Shown here piece after piece: positions 42,214 to 50,918 of a stretch of 64,000 nt of DNA. Position numbers and translations under genes: made by a program. The notes beneath the pieces are model-generated. The model did not search any database. It worked only from the letters and a program-made list of their open reading frames with translations, and was not told where the DNA came from. The stretch's first letter is position 1. Each line of letters opens with the position of its first letter. The DNA is from Chryseobacterium turcicum (GTDB lineage Bacteria > Bacteroidota > Bacteroidia > Flavobacteriales > Weeksellaceae), in the NCBI RefSeq assembly GCF_021010565.1, contig NZ_JAJNAY010000001.1, forward strand, positions 248,001 to 312,000, read 5' to 3'.

Positions 42214-43572
42214 ATGAACAATTTAAAAACATATCAAAATTTTTACTTCGTGGGAATCGGAGGTATCGGGATGAGTGCTTTGGCGCGTTATTTTCATGCT
42301 TCGGGCAAAACAGTTTTGGGCTATGATAAAACCAATACAAAATTGACAACTGCTTTGATGAGCGAGGGAATTGATATTGTTTTTGAAGATGGTATTGACG
42401 AAAAAATTACGTCGCTTCAGAAAGAAGATACATTGGTGATTTATACTCCGGCAATTAAAAAGCTGGATATTTTAGATTATTTTAATGAACATCAATTTGA
42501 AGTTTTAAAGCGTGCTAAAGTTTTAGGTTTAATTACTCAAAACACAGATTGTATTGCAGTGGCAGGAACTCATGGAAAAACCACTACTTCAACTTTAGTA
42601 GCGCATTTGTGTAAAGAAGCAAACTTGCCTTTTTCATGTTTTTTAGGCGGAATTTCTGAGAATTTTAAATCTAATTTTCTATATAATGGTTCGCAGTATT
42701 CTGTGGTTGAAGCCGATGAATATGACAGAAGTTTCCTTAGCCTTTCTCCGGATTGGGCAGTGATTACTTCTACAGATGCCGATCATTTGGATATTTACGG
42801 TGATAAAAATACAATTGAAGAGGGTTTTAGACAGTTTGCAGCTTTAGTTCTGGAAGATAAGCAGCTTTTTGTAAGAAAAGGGATTGAAATAGGAAGAGCG
42901 CATAAAACGTATGCAGTTAATGAAGAAGCTGATTATTACTCAGATAATCTTCGTATGGATTATGATAAAATCTATTTCGATTTTCATACGCCAACAGAAA
43001 CGATAAAAGATTTTGTTTGGGACGTTCCTGGAATTCACAATGTAGAAAATGCAACGGTTGCCTTGGCTATTCTTCATAATTTAGGAGTTGACTTCGACAC
43101 TTTAAAAAAAGCAATTGCCAATTTTAAAGGAATTAAAAGAAGATATACAAAGCATATTTATCCAAGTGGTAAGATTTATATTGACGATTATGCACATCAT
43201 CCGACTGAAATCAATGCAGTGATGGGTTCAATTAAAACGTTTTATCCGGATAAAAAATTATTGGTGGTTTTTCAGCCGCATTTGTTTAGCAGAACACGTG
43301 ATTTTGCAGATGGTTTTGCAGAGAGTTTAGATAAGTCTGATGAATTGATTTTATTGGATATTTATCCGGCAAGAGAACTTCAGGAAAATTTTGAAGGCAT
43401 TACTTCAAAATGGCTTTTAGAGAAAGTGAGTTTAGATAAAAAAGAGGTTTCTGATTTAGCAGAAGCTTTCAATAAAATAAAAGAAAAAGAATTTGATATT
43501 TTGCTTACCGTAGGTGCCGGAAATATAGATACGCTGTATGACCCGATTTGCGAGTGGCTGAGCGGGAAATAA
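42214..43572 (+). CDS. murC: UDP-MurNAc:L-alanine ligase
   Basis: A 452-aa Mur ligase. It opens with FVGIGGIGMSALARYF, has the ATP loop VAGTHGKTTT (about 113), then EADEYDRSFL, the TDADHLDIY segment, and DDYAHHPTEI in the C-terminal domain. It adds the first L-Ala to UDP-MurNAc. Normal length. Confidence 0.95.
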   Translation: MNNLKTYQNFYFVGIGGIGMSALARYFHASGKTVLGYDKTNTKLTTALMSEGIDIVFEDGIDEKITSLQKEDTLVIYTPAIKKLDILDYFNEHQFEVLKRAKVLGLITQNTDCIAVAGTHGKTTTSTLVAHLCKEANLPFSCFLGGISENFKSNFLYNGSQYSVVEADEYDRSFLSLSPDWAVITSTDADHLDIYGDKNTIEEGFRQFAALVLEDKQLFVRKGIEIGRAHKTYAVNEEADYYSDNLRMDYDKIYFDFHTPTETIKDFVWDVPGIHNVENATVALAILHNLGVDFDTLKKAIANFKGIKRRYTKHIYPSGKIYIDDYAHHPTEINAVMGSIKTFYPDKKLLVVFQPHLFSRTRDFADGFAESLDKSDELILLDIYPARELQENFEGITSKWLLEKVSLDKKEVSDLAEAFNKIKEKEFDILLTVGAGNIDTLYDPICEWLSGK

Positions 43573-43576
43573 TTAG

Positions 43577-43755
43577 TTGAACACAGAGAACACAGAGGTA
43601 TTTTTTATAATGCGAAAGAGGTTTCACAGAGCCGCTTCGCTTATAAAAGCATGAAAGTGACAGTTTTTACTATTTTATTCCTCTTACAAGCGAAGCGGCT
43701 TTGTGAGACTAATTAATAGGGTAAATTATAAAAACTTTGTGAACTTAGTGTTCAA
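43577..43755. repeat. Large nested inverted repeat before the GxxExxY gene
   Basis: TTGAACACAGAGAACACAGA (43577-) opposes CTTTGTGAACTTAGTGTTCAA (43735-43755), and the inner GAGCCGCTTCGCTT (about 43629) opposes AAGCGAAGCGGCT (about 43689). The right half of this hairpin recurs as a direct repeat after the gene at about 44168-44247 and in both later repeat units. Confidence 0.75.
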
Positions 43756-43772
43756 AAAATAAAAACACCCAA

Positions 43773-44156
43773 ATGAATGAAAATGAAATTTCCGCAATAG
43801 TAGTTGATTCAGGATTGAAAATTAACAAAGCACTAGGAGCCGGTTTATATGAAACGGTATATGAGCAGTGTCTTGAATATGAGTTGAAAAATAGAGGATT
43901 ATTGGTTGAAAGACAAAAATTTCTTTCAATACAATATGAAAATTTAGAGGTTAAGAATGCTTTTAAAATTGATTTGCTAATTGAAAATAAGGTTGTTATC
44001 GAGATTAAAGCTCAGGAAGCTTTAGATAATTTTCACAATGCTCAATTATTAAATTATTTAAAATTGGGAAATTACAGATTAGGCTTATTATTAAATTTTA
44101 ATTCTAAACTGTTTAAAACGGGAATTCAAAGAGTAATAAACGGATTTATAATATGA
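43773..44156 (+). CDS. GxxExxY family protein
   Basis: A 127-aa member of the GxxExxY family, with the naming motif GLYETVY at about 24-30 and the downstream GLLVERQKFLSIQY, FKIDLLIENKVVIEIKA, LLNYLKLGNYRLGLLLNF and GIQRVING. The D-x(n)-E-x-K arrangement (IDLLIENKVVIEIKA) resembles a PD-(D/E)xK nuclease core. Its cellular role is unknown; such genes often appear as accessory insertions. Here it splits murC from ftsQ, with hairpin repeats on both sides and two truncated copies of its own 3' end after it. Confidence 0.9.
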   Translation: MNENEISAIVVDSGLKINKALGAGLYETVYEQCLEYELKNRGLLVERQKFLSIQYENLEVKNAFKIDLLIENKVVIEIKAQEALDNFHNAQLLNYLKLGNYRLGLLLNFNSKLFKTGIQRVINGFII

Positions 44157-44254
44157 TTGTTCAGCTTCTACAAGCGAAGCGGCTTAGTGAAACAAAAAAA
44201 AGAGATTAATAGAAAGAACTTTGTGAACTCTGTGTTCAAAAACAAAAAACAAGT

Positions 44255-44365
44255 TTATTAAATTATTTAAAATTAGGAAATTACAGATTAGGCTTATTAT
44301 TAAATATTAATTCTAAACTGTTTAAAACGGGAATTCAAAGAGTAATAAACGGATATATAATATGA
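44255..44365 (+). pseudogene. Truncated GxxExxY gene copy 1
   Basis: It encodes only the 3' end of the gene at 43773 (LLNYLKLGNYRLGLLL then NSKLF, KTGIQRVING), with I for F at one codon and Y for F near the stop (TGA at 44363-44365). No start codon is available, so it should not be translated. Confidence 0.85.
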
Positions 44366-44463
44366 TTGTTCAGCTTCTACAAGCGAAGCGGCTTAGTGAA
44401 ACTAAAAAAGGAGATTAATAGAAAGAACTTTGTGAACTCTGTGTTCAAAAACAAAAAACAAGT

Positions 44464-44574
44464 TTATTAAATTATTTAAAATTGGGAAATTACAGATTAG
44501 GCTTATTATTAAATATTAATTCTAAACTGTTTAAAACGGGAATTCAAAGAGTAATAAACGGATATATAATATGA
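44464..44574 (+). pseudogene. Truncated GxxExxY gene copy 2
   Basis: The same 3' fragment repeated 209 bp later. It shares the GYII ending with copy 1, so copy 1 and copy 2 are closer to each other than to the full gene. Stop at 44572-44574. Confidence 0.85.
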
Positions 44575-44667
44575 TTGTTTAGCTTCTACAAGCGAAGCGG
44601 CTTAGTGAAACAAAAAAAAGGAGGTTAATAGAAAGAACTTTGTGAACTCTGTGTTCAAAAAAATAAA

Positions 44668-45588
44668 ATGAAAAACAAGTACAGAATTTTAAAAATTGCC
44701 ATCACAGTAATCATTCTTGGGTTCCTGCTGAGTTTCTCTTTGAAGAAATTTGGGGGTCAGAAGATTACGGACAATAAAATTTCTGTAAAAATGAATGAGA
44801 AAACTCCCGTATATTTTATTGATGAAAAAGATATTCGTGAGATTGTCAATAAAGAAAATCCATCAAGGAAAGTCGGAGATTTAAATATTCCGGAGCTGGA
44901 AAAGAAAATAAATGCTCTTCCTTCGGTTGACAGTGCGAATGTGTATTTAAATTTAAATGGAAAACTGAATTTAGATATCAAACAACGAGTTCCGGTTTTT
45001 AGGCTTAATTATAATGGAAAAGATTTTTATGTGGATGAAAAAGGCGTAGAATTTCCTATTTCCAGAACTTATTCTCATCCATGCATGCTGGTGACGGGTG
45101 ATGTGAAAAAAGAGGAGTATGAAAAACTGGCTGAGTTGGTTGATAAAATTGACAAAGATGATTTCAGTAAAAAATATTTCATTGGAATCTCAAAATATAA
45201 AGACAGTTATAATCTTCTGACCAGTGAAGGAATTTATCGAGTGGAGATAGGAGATTTAGATAATATTGAATTAAAAGTAAAAGGTTTTAAAACTTTTGTA
45301 GAAAAATATCTGGTGTTTCAGGACCCGCAAAAATATAAGATGATTTCGGTAAAATATCAAAATCAGATTGTAACAACGCTGAATCCTTATTTTAAAGAAA
45401 ATGATAGTATTTTAAAGGCGAGTCATAAAGATTTGGTAAAAGCTCCGGTTGCAGTTTCTTCCGTTAAAAAAGCAGAAATCAATCTAAAGCCGACAGTGAA
45501 AAAAGCGAGTTCGACTTCTTTAAAACCGAAAGAAAACACAAAACCAAAAGCGGTCGTCAAACCGAAAGCTAAGGTTAAAATAGAATAA
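44668..45588 (+). CDS. ftsQ: Division protein FtsQ
   Basis: A 306-aa bitopic protein. A short basic N-terminus precedes a membrane helix (about 7-25, ILKIAITVIILGFLLSFSL), followed by a POTRA-like domain (VYFIDEKDIREIV, SVDSANVYLNLNGKLNLDI) and an FtsQ-type beta domain (YVDEKGVEFP). The last 60 residues are a Lys/Pro/Ala-rich tail (KPKAVVKPKAKVKIE) not found in E. coli FtsQ. The start has been preserved despite the adjacent tandem duplication. Confidence 0.9.
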   Translation: MKNKYRILKIAITVIILGFLLSFSLKKFGGQKITDNKISVKMNEKTPVYFIDEKDIREIVNKENPSRKVGDLNIPELEKKINALPSVDSANVYLNLNGKLNLDIKQRVPVFRLNYNGKDFYVDEKGVEFPISRTYSHPCMLVTGDVKKEEYEKLAELVDKIDKDDFSKKYFIGISKYKDSYNLLTSEGIYRVEIGDLDNIELKVKGFKTFVEKYLVFQDPQKYKMISVKYQNQIVTTLNPYFKENDSILKASHKDLVKAPVAVSSVKKAEINLKPTVKKASSTSLKPKENTKPKAVVKPKAKVKIE

Positions 45589-45592
45589 AAAA

Positions 45593-45643
45593 AAGTCCTG
45601 AAGGGACGGATTAACAAAGAATAGGATAAAATCCTATCAAAAT
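45593..45643. repeat. Double-hairpin repeat, copy 3 (ftsQ-ftsA)
   Basis: AGTCCTGAAGGGAC, then GGATTAACAAAGA, then ATAGGATAAAATCCTAT. It begins 5 bp after the ftsQ stop. Confidence 0.8.
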
Positions 45644-45706
45644 AAAATAGCAATTAAAATTGCCAAATATTAAAAAAAGTTGAATTAAATCAAATCAATA
45701 TATACA

Positions 45707-47092
45707 ATGGAAAATCAAGAGTATTCAGTAGGTCTTGACATCGGGACAACCAAGATTGTCGCCATTGTCGGAAGGAGGAATGCACACGGCAAGATAGAAA
45801 TTCTCGGTGTCGGGAAGGCAAAGAGTCTAGGAGTTCATAAAGGTATTGTGAATAATATTTCGCAAACCATCAACTCTATTAAGGCAGCTGTGGCAGAAGC
45901 ACAATCCAGTTCCGGAGTTCCTATTCATAAGGTCACTGTGGGGATTGCAGGGAAGCACATTCGCTCATTGCAGCACTCAGATTATATTATGCGCGAGAAG
46001 CCGGATAAATTTATCACAGACGACGACATCGAGGCATTAAAAGACCAGGTAAAAAAATTGGTAATGTTACCGGGAGAAGAGATTATTCATGTTCTTCCGC
46101 AAGAATATAAAGTAGATTCTGAAGGTGAAATTCAGGAGCCTGTTGGAATGCACGGAAAACGTCTGGAAGCCAACTTCCACGTTGTTGTAGGACAAATGGG
46201 AAGCATCAGAAACATTGCAAGATGCGTAAGAGAAGCTGGTTTAGAGATGGAGGCGCTTACTTTAGAGCCTTTAGCATCTTCTGAAGCTGTTTTGACTAAA
46301 GAAGAAAAAGAAGCAGGAGTAGCGATTGTAGACATCGGTGGTGGTACTACAGATATTGCTATTTTTAAAGATAATATTATTCGTCACACTTGTGTTATTC
46401 CTTACGGTGGTGGTATCATTACTGAAGATATTAAGGAAGGATGTTCCATTATAGAAAAGCACGCCGAGCAATTAAAGGTTAAGTTTGGTTCTGCAGTTCC
46501 TGAGTTGGAAAAAGACAGCACATTTGTAACGATTCCGGGACTACACGGTAGACCCGATAAAGAGATTTCTCTTAAAACTTTAGCACAGATTATCAATGCG
46601 AGAGTGGAAGAAATTTTGGAAATGGTCAATACAGAATTGAAAGCTTATGGAGCTTTCGAACAAAAGAAAAAACTGATTGCAGGAATTGTTTTGACAGGGG
46701 GTGGTTCAAATTTGAAGCATCTTCGTCAGCTGGCAAATTATACGACAGGTTTTGATAGTAGAATTGGTTTTGCAAATGAATACGTTGCGAATGATAAAAA
46801 TCAGTATCTTAAAGGCCCGGAATTTGCAACTTCTATCGGTTTATTGATGGAAAGTTTAAAGATTAGAGATAAGAAAACAATTGCTGTAGAAGAAGAGGTT
46901 GAAGCTGAAGTTGAGAACAAAATTGAGCAAAATGTAGAGGAAATTAATAATAATGCTGAATCTCAAACTCTTGTAACACCTCAAGTAGAGGAAGAGGTTA
47001 AAGTTCCTGTACAAACATCAAGATCTTCGAAACCAACATTCGGACAGTCGCTGATGGAGAAAGTTAAAAAATTCTTTGAAGAAGTAGAATAA
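45707..47092 (+). CDS. ftsA: Division protein FtsA
   Basis: A 461-aa actin-like membrane tether for FtsZ. Phosphate loops are VGLDIGTTKIVAIVG and VDIGGGTTDIAIF, and the adenosine part is GIVLTGGGSNLKHL. The 1C domain lies between. The end (LMEKVKKFFEEVE) is the amphipathic membrane-targeting helix after an acidic linker (EEEVEAEVENKIEQ). Confidence 0.95.
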   Translation: MENQEYSVGLDIGTTKIVAIVGRRNAHGKIEILGVGKAKSLGVHKGIVNNISQTINSIKAAVAEAQSSSGVPIHKVTVGIAGKHIRSLQHSDYIMREKPDKFITDDDIEALKDQVKKLVMLPGEEIIHVLPQEYKVDSEGEIQEPVGMHGKRLEANFHVVVGQMGSIRNIARCVREAGLEMEALTLEPLASSEAVLTKEEKEAGVAIVDIGGGTTDIAIFKDNIIRHTCVIPYGGGIITEDIKEGCSIIEKHAEQLKVKFGSAVPELEKDSTFVTIPGLHGRPDKEISLKTLAQIINARVEEILEMVNTELKAYGAFEQKKKLIAGIVLTGGGSNLKHLRQLANYTTGFDSRIGFANEYVANDKNQYLKGPEFATSIGLLMESLKIRDKKTIAVEEEVEAEVENKIEQNVEEINNNAESQTLVTPQVEEEVKVPVQTSRSSKPTFGQSLMEKVKKFFEEVE

Positions 47093-47094
47093 AA

Positions 47095-47160
47095 ACTATA
47101 AATGATGCATGATAAGCGATGAATGATATTTTCATCAACGATCATAATCGATTATCAATT
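47095..47160. repeat. Imperfect palindrome between ftsA and ftsZ
   Basis: ATGATGCATGATAAGCGATG and ATAATCGATTATCA-type sequence form an imperfect inverted repeat over most of the gap. Confidence 0.45.
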
Positions 47161-47174
47161 AGAAAAAATTAAAT

Positions 47175-49085
47175 ATGGAAAATATAGGCACACAAGGATT
47201 TTCATTTGATCTGCCAAAAGGAAATTCTTCGATCATCAAGGTTATCGGTGTAGGGGGCGGTGGAAATAACGCCCTAAAACACATGTACGAGAAAGGTATT
47301 CACGGGGTAGATTTCGTGATTTGTAATACCGATGCACAGACTTTAGATAATAATCCGGTTTCAAACAAAGTTCAGTTAGGAATTACCATTACTGAAGGTC
47401 TTGGAGCGGGTGCAGATCCTGAAGTAGGAGAAAAAGCGGCTATCGAAAGTATCGAAGAGATTAAAGCAGCAATGGGCCAAAATACCAAAATGGTATTCAT
47501 CACTGCAGGAATGGGTGGTGGTACCGGTACCGGTGCAGCGCCAGTTATTGCTAAAGTGGCCAAAGATATGGGAATTCTTACGGTAGGTATTGTTACTGTA
47601 CCTTTCAGTTTTGAAGGGAAAAGAAGACTTGATCAGGCTGAATTAGGACTTGATAAATTAAGAAATAATGTTGATTCATTAATTGTAATCAACAACGATA
47701 AATTAAGACAACAATTTGGTAACCTTGGGTTCAAACAAGGGTTCTCAAAAGCCGATGAAGTTTTAACTAATGCCGCAAAAGGAATGGCTGAGGTTATTAC
47801 AGGTTATTTTGATGTAAACATTGACTTTAGAGATGCTAAATCTGTGCTTCAAAATTCTGGTACGGCATTGATGTCTACTGGTACAGCTTCAGGTGAAAAT
47901 AAAGCCGAAGAAGCTGTAAGAAAAGCATTAGATTCTCCATTATTGAATGACAACAAAATTACAGGCGCAAGAAATGTACTATTGTTGATCAGAAGTGGTG
48001 TAGAAGAAGCTACCATGGACGAAATCGGAATCATCATGGATTATATCCAGAAAGAAGCAGGTCACACCGCTGATATTATCTTCGGGGTTGGTGCTGATGA
48101 AGAATTAGGTGATGCGGTAAGTGTATTGGTGATTGCTACAGGTTTTTCAAATGATAACCAAAAGTTTTCGGGTCCTACAGAGAAAATCAGAATTAGTTTA
48201 AATGATGCTTTGGAGGCTCCAAAATCTTCTCCTTTCAAAACAAGAGATGAGAGAGAGGTTGCACCAGAGCAAGGATATGACTTTGGAGGGAAAAATCTTT
48301 TCAGATTAGATGACGAAGATCATGACGGGCCACGTTTTAAAATGTCGTCATCTGAAAAAAAAATGATTATTGAGGATGAAAATGTAAAAACTGAAAGAAA
48401 GTTCTCTGATAGAGAGGAAGATACGTCAGAAAGCCATACTCAGGTTTGGAAAAATGAAGAATTAGACAATAATAACGATTCTCATTTGTTTTCTTTTGAT
48501 GATGACCCTAATGATTTAGAAATTCAGTCTTTCTCTTTTGATTTTGAAAATAAGAGAGAAGAACCTACTGATAATTCTTTCAGCAATAGCTATTCTGACG
48601 AAAAAAAAGTTGAGTTTAACTTTACTGTTAATGAACCTCTTGTTGAGTCTAACTATGATTTTGGCCAGCCAAAAAACGAACTTGAATCTTCAGTAGTAAT
48701 CGAGAGAAAAATAGAAGAAACCTTTCAGACAATGGAAACCTTCTATCAGACTCCTGAGCAGCCAAAAGTAGAAGAAAGATCACCCTTCCAGACTAGAGCA
48801 GAAATAGAAACACAGAAACAAGCCGATTCTGAATTTACTTTCGTCAATAAACCTGCAGAACAGGAAAGAGTGGTAGAGAGAAGAAATAAATTAAAAGAAT
48901 TTAATTCTCGTTACCAGAATTTCGATATTGTGAATGAATTTGAATCTGTACCAGCCTTTAAAAGAAAAAATATTTCGATTGACGGTTCCAATGCGTCAGA
49001 TCAAAATATCAACACGTATTTGTCTGATAACAACGGAAACATGCAGATCAGAGAAAATAGATTTTTAAATAAAGATGTAGACTAA
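47175..49085 (+). CDS. ftsZ: Division GTPase FtsZ with long C-terminal linker
   Basis: A 636-aa FtsZ. The tubulin-like core ends near residue 335 and has VGGGGNNALKHM, the signature GGGTGTGAAPVIA, VPFSFEGKRR and the synergy-loop region (DFRDAKSVLQNSGTA). The linker that follows is about 270 residues, acidic and Ser/Glu/Phe-rich, several times longer than in E. coli. A basic stretch (VVERRNKLKEFNSRY, about 575-590) and the end ENRFLNKDVD may stand in for the FtsA-binding peptide. Confidence 0.96.
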   Translation: MENIGTQGFSFDLPKGNSSIIKVIGVGGGGNNALKHMYEKGIHGVDFVICNTDAQTLDNNPVSNKVQLGITITEGLGAGADPEVGEKAAIESIEEIKAAMGQNTKMVFITAGMGGGTGTGAAPVIAKVAKDMGILTVGIVTVPFSFEGKRRLDQAELGLDKLRNNVDSLIVINNDKLRQQFGNLGFKQGFSKADEVLTNAAKGMAEVITGYFDVNIDFRDAKSVLQNSGTALMSTGTASGENKAEEAVRKALDSPLLNDNKITGARNVLLLIRSGVEEATMDEIGIIMDYIQKEAGHTADIIFGVGADEELGDAVSVLVIATGFSNDNQKFSGPTEKIRISLNDALEAPKSSPFKTRDEREVAPEQGYDFGGKNLFRLDDEDHDGPRFKMSSSEKKMIIEDENVKTERKFSDREEDTSESHTQVWKNEELDNNNDSHLFSFDDDPNDLEIQSFSFDFENKREEPTDNSFSNSYSDEKKVEFNFTVNEPLVESNYDFGQPKNELESSVVIERKIEETFQTMETFYQTPEQPKVEERSPFQTRAEIETQKQADSEFTFVNKPAEQERVVERRNKLKEFNSRYQNFDIVNEFESVPAFKRKNISIDGSNASDQNINTYLSDNNGNMQIRENRFLNKDVD

Positions 49086-49261
49086 TTCAATTTGAAAATG
49101 GGCTAATTTGAGAATTTTAAAATTAGCGAGTTGTTAAAATAAAACAATTTTGTTGAGCTAAGCGAGTTTGTAATATGTTGATAATCATTTTTTAATTAAA
49201 TGTTATCAAAGCATCAAGCATTTTCAAATTAATCCATTTTCAAATTTTCAAATTAATAATA

Positions 49262-49708
49262 ATGAGTTTAGAATTAATAATAAGCGAAGCAATAAAAACA
49301 GCAATGAGAGCTAAAGACAGAGTGGCTTTAGATTCTTTGCGTGCTGTAAAATCTCAGATATTATTGCTGAAAACGGAAGCTTTAGGAGCTGAGGTTTCAC
49401 CTGAACAGGAAATTGCAATTTTGCAGAGAATGATCAAACAACGTAAAGATTCTTACGAGCAGTTTACCGCTCAGGGAAGAAATGATTTGGCAGAAGTAGA
49501 AGAAGCTCAGATGAAAGTCATTGAGAAATTTTTACCTGCACAGTTATCTTCTGAAGAATTGGAAGCTGAAATTAAGCAGATAATTTCTGAAACAGGAGCT
49601 GAATCTATTAAAGATTTAGGAAAAGTAATGGGAATTGCTTCAAAAAATTTAGCCGGAAAATCTGATGGAAAAAGTATTTCCGAGATGGCTAAGAAGCTAC
49701 TTTCATAA
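49262..49708 (+). CDS. yqeY: GatB/YqeY domain protein
   Basis: A 148-aa protein of the YqeY family, related to the tRNA-binding tail of GatB. It has AIKTAMRAKDRVALDSLRAVKSQ at the start, MIKQRKDSYEQF, and ending GKVMGIASKNLAGKSDGKSI. It may bind tRNA, but its role is not known. The gene often follows ftsZ in Bacteroidetes. Confidence 0.92.
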   Translation: MSLELIISEAIKTAMRAKDRVALDSLRAVKSQILLLKTEALGAEVSPEQEIAILQRMIKQRKDSYEQFTAQGRNDLAEVEEAQMKVIEKFLPAQLSSEELEAEIKQIISETGAESIKDLGKVMGIASKNLAGKSDGKSISEMAKKLLS

Positions 49709-50178
49709 AGTTTCGGGGTTCGGGTTTTCAGTTTCGAGTTAAATTCTCGTACCACGTATCTCGCAACAATTAGGATATTCAACCTTTGCATATCGATTTG
49801 ATTAACGAAGCCCGGAACTTTATGTTTCGGGCTTCATTTATTGTAAATACTTTATCGATGTTTTGTTATAAATTCTAAAAACTGAAGAGCAAACAAAGAT
49901 AAAGGTGAGGGAATTAGATTGACAGTAGATCTTCTCTAATGTCTTGAACTATAAATTCAATAAGTTTTTTTTCATGGAAATAGCTTTTAGAACCATTGCA
50001 AATCTATCAAAAAAATAACAATATGTGTGTAATAAATTTAATTAATATTAAAAATTATTATTTTATTCTTATATGTTAATCGGGATTTATTTTGTTTATT
50101 AAATACTTAGATAGTTTTTATGAATTGTAAACACATTAGAAATGTTGTAAATTTGTAAACACTTAAAAAAAATAAGAA
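49709..50178. other. 470-bp spacer after the dcw cluster
   Basis: It contains the terminator at 49808-49841. The rest to 50178 is AT-rich with no gene, strong repeat or clear promoter that I can support. Confidence 0.6.
49808..49841 (+). terminator. Terminator at the end of the dcw cluster
   Basis: GAAGCCCGGAAC and GTTTCGGGCTTC form a 12-bp stem with one wobble/mismatch, followed by a T-rich tail. Confidence 0.85.
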
Positions 50179-50589
50179 ATGTATCCAACAGATTTAGTTA
50201 TGCCTATGAAGGCTGAGCTTACAGATAAAGGTTTCGCAGATTTAGCAACTCCTGCACAGGTAGAAGATGCTTTAAAGCAATCAGGAACTACTCTTTTAGT
50301 AATCAATTCTGTATGCGGTTGTGCAGCTGGAGCTGCAAGACCAGGAGTTGTTTATTCTTTAACAGGAGAAAAAAAACCTGATCATTTAACGACTGTTTTT
50401 GCAGGTTTTGATAAAGAAGCGGTAGAAGCTGCAAGAAAGCACTTAGCTCCTTTCCCTCCAAGTTCACCATGTGTGGCGCTTTTCAAAGACGGAGAGTTGG
50501 TTCATATGCTTGAGAGACATCATATCGAAGGTAATCCTGCAGGAGCAATTGCTGCTAACTTACAGGCTGCATACGACGAGTATTGTTAA
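50179..50589 (+). CDS. BrxA/BrxB family bacilliredoxin
   Basis: A 136-aa thioredoxin-fold protein of the YphP/YqiW family. The active site is SVCGCAAGAARPG with a C-G-C pair (Cys53, Cys55), and PPSSPCVALFKDGELVHM follows. Family members remove bacillithiol from mixed disulfides, which fits the presence of a DinB-family gene at 13152. Monocistronic, with a terminator at 50615. Confidence 0.92.
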   Translation: MYPTDLVMPMKAELTDKGFADLATPAQVEDALKQSGTTLLVINSVCGCAAGAARPGVVYSLTGEKKPDHLTTVFAGFDKEAVEAARKHLAPFPPSSPCVALFKDGELVHMLERHHIEGNPAGAIAANLQAAYDEYC

Positions 50590-50614
50590 TCTAACAATAA
50601 TAAAGTTTATAGAG

Positions 50615-50644
50615 AAACCATTGCAATTTTGTGATGGTTTTTTA
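50615..50644 (+). terminator. Terminator of the bacilliredoxin gene
   Basis: AAACCAT and ATGGTTT with an inner CAA/TTG pair, followed by a T-run. Confidence 0.75.
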
Positions 50645-50905
50645 TTTTATAATAATATCACTTCCGGAGTTGATGATTAAAAATACGAATGGCTAAACAT
50701 TGGGTTGAGGTATTAATGATCATATTACACGGTAAAAATTAGGGAACCTTATCGTGGAATATGCTTTTATAAAAATTGATACTACTAATTTTCTTTAAAA
50801 CTGTGTTTTATTTTGATAATGAGGTTTTTATGTTCTATTTTGTTGTTTTTTAATGTTTTAAATAAGATATAAGGGTTAAAAATTCTGATGGAATATAAAA
50901 TTTAT

Positions 50906-50913
50906 TATATTTG
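50906..50913 (+). promoter_or_regulatory. -7 box 5 bp before the GH3 start
   Basis: TATATTTG matches TAnnTTTG. The ATG at 50919 would then be at or within a few bases of the transcription start, giving a leaderless mRNA. The -33 region (TTCTG near 50883) is poor. Confidence 0.5.
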
Positions 50914-50918
50914 TCTTA

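Larger units (their letters stand above)
44046..44663 (+). repeat. 209-bp tandem repeat, three units
   Basis: Units begin at 44046, 44255 and 44464, with exactly 209 bp between each pair. Each contains the last 37 codons of the GxxExxY gene, its stop, the AAGCGAAGCGGCTTAGTGAA half-hairpin and ACTTTGTGAACTCTGTGTTC. The junctions read CAAAAAACAAGTTTATTAAA; the AAAACAAGT part matches the first codons of ftsQ (AAAAACAAGT at 44671), so the duplication probably joined the start of ftsQ to the 3' part of the GxxExxY gene. Confidence 0.9.
50590..50918. other. 329-bp spacer before the GH3-family gene
   Basis: It holds the terminator at 50615-50644 and a promoter -7 box at 50906-50913. Nothing else is recognisable. 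Confidence 0.6.

Noticed and set aside
44046..44663. CRISPR array
   Set aside because: The 209-bp units are directly adjacent, contain coding sequence and have no spacers; no cas gene is present in the window.
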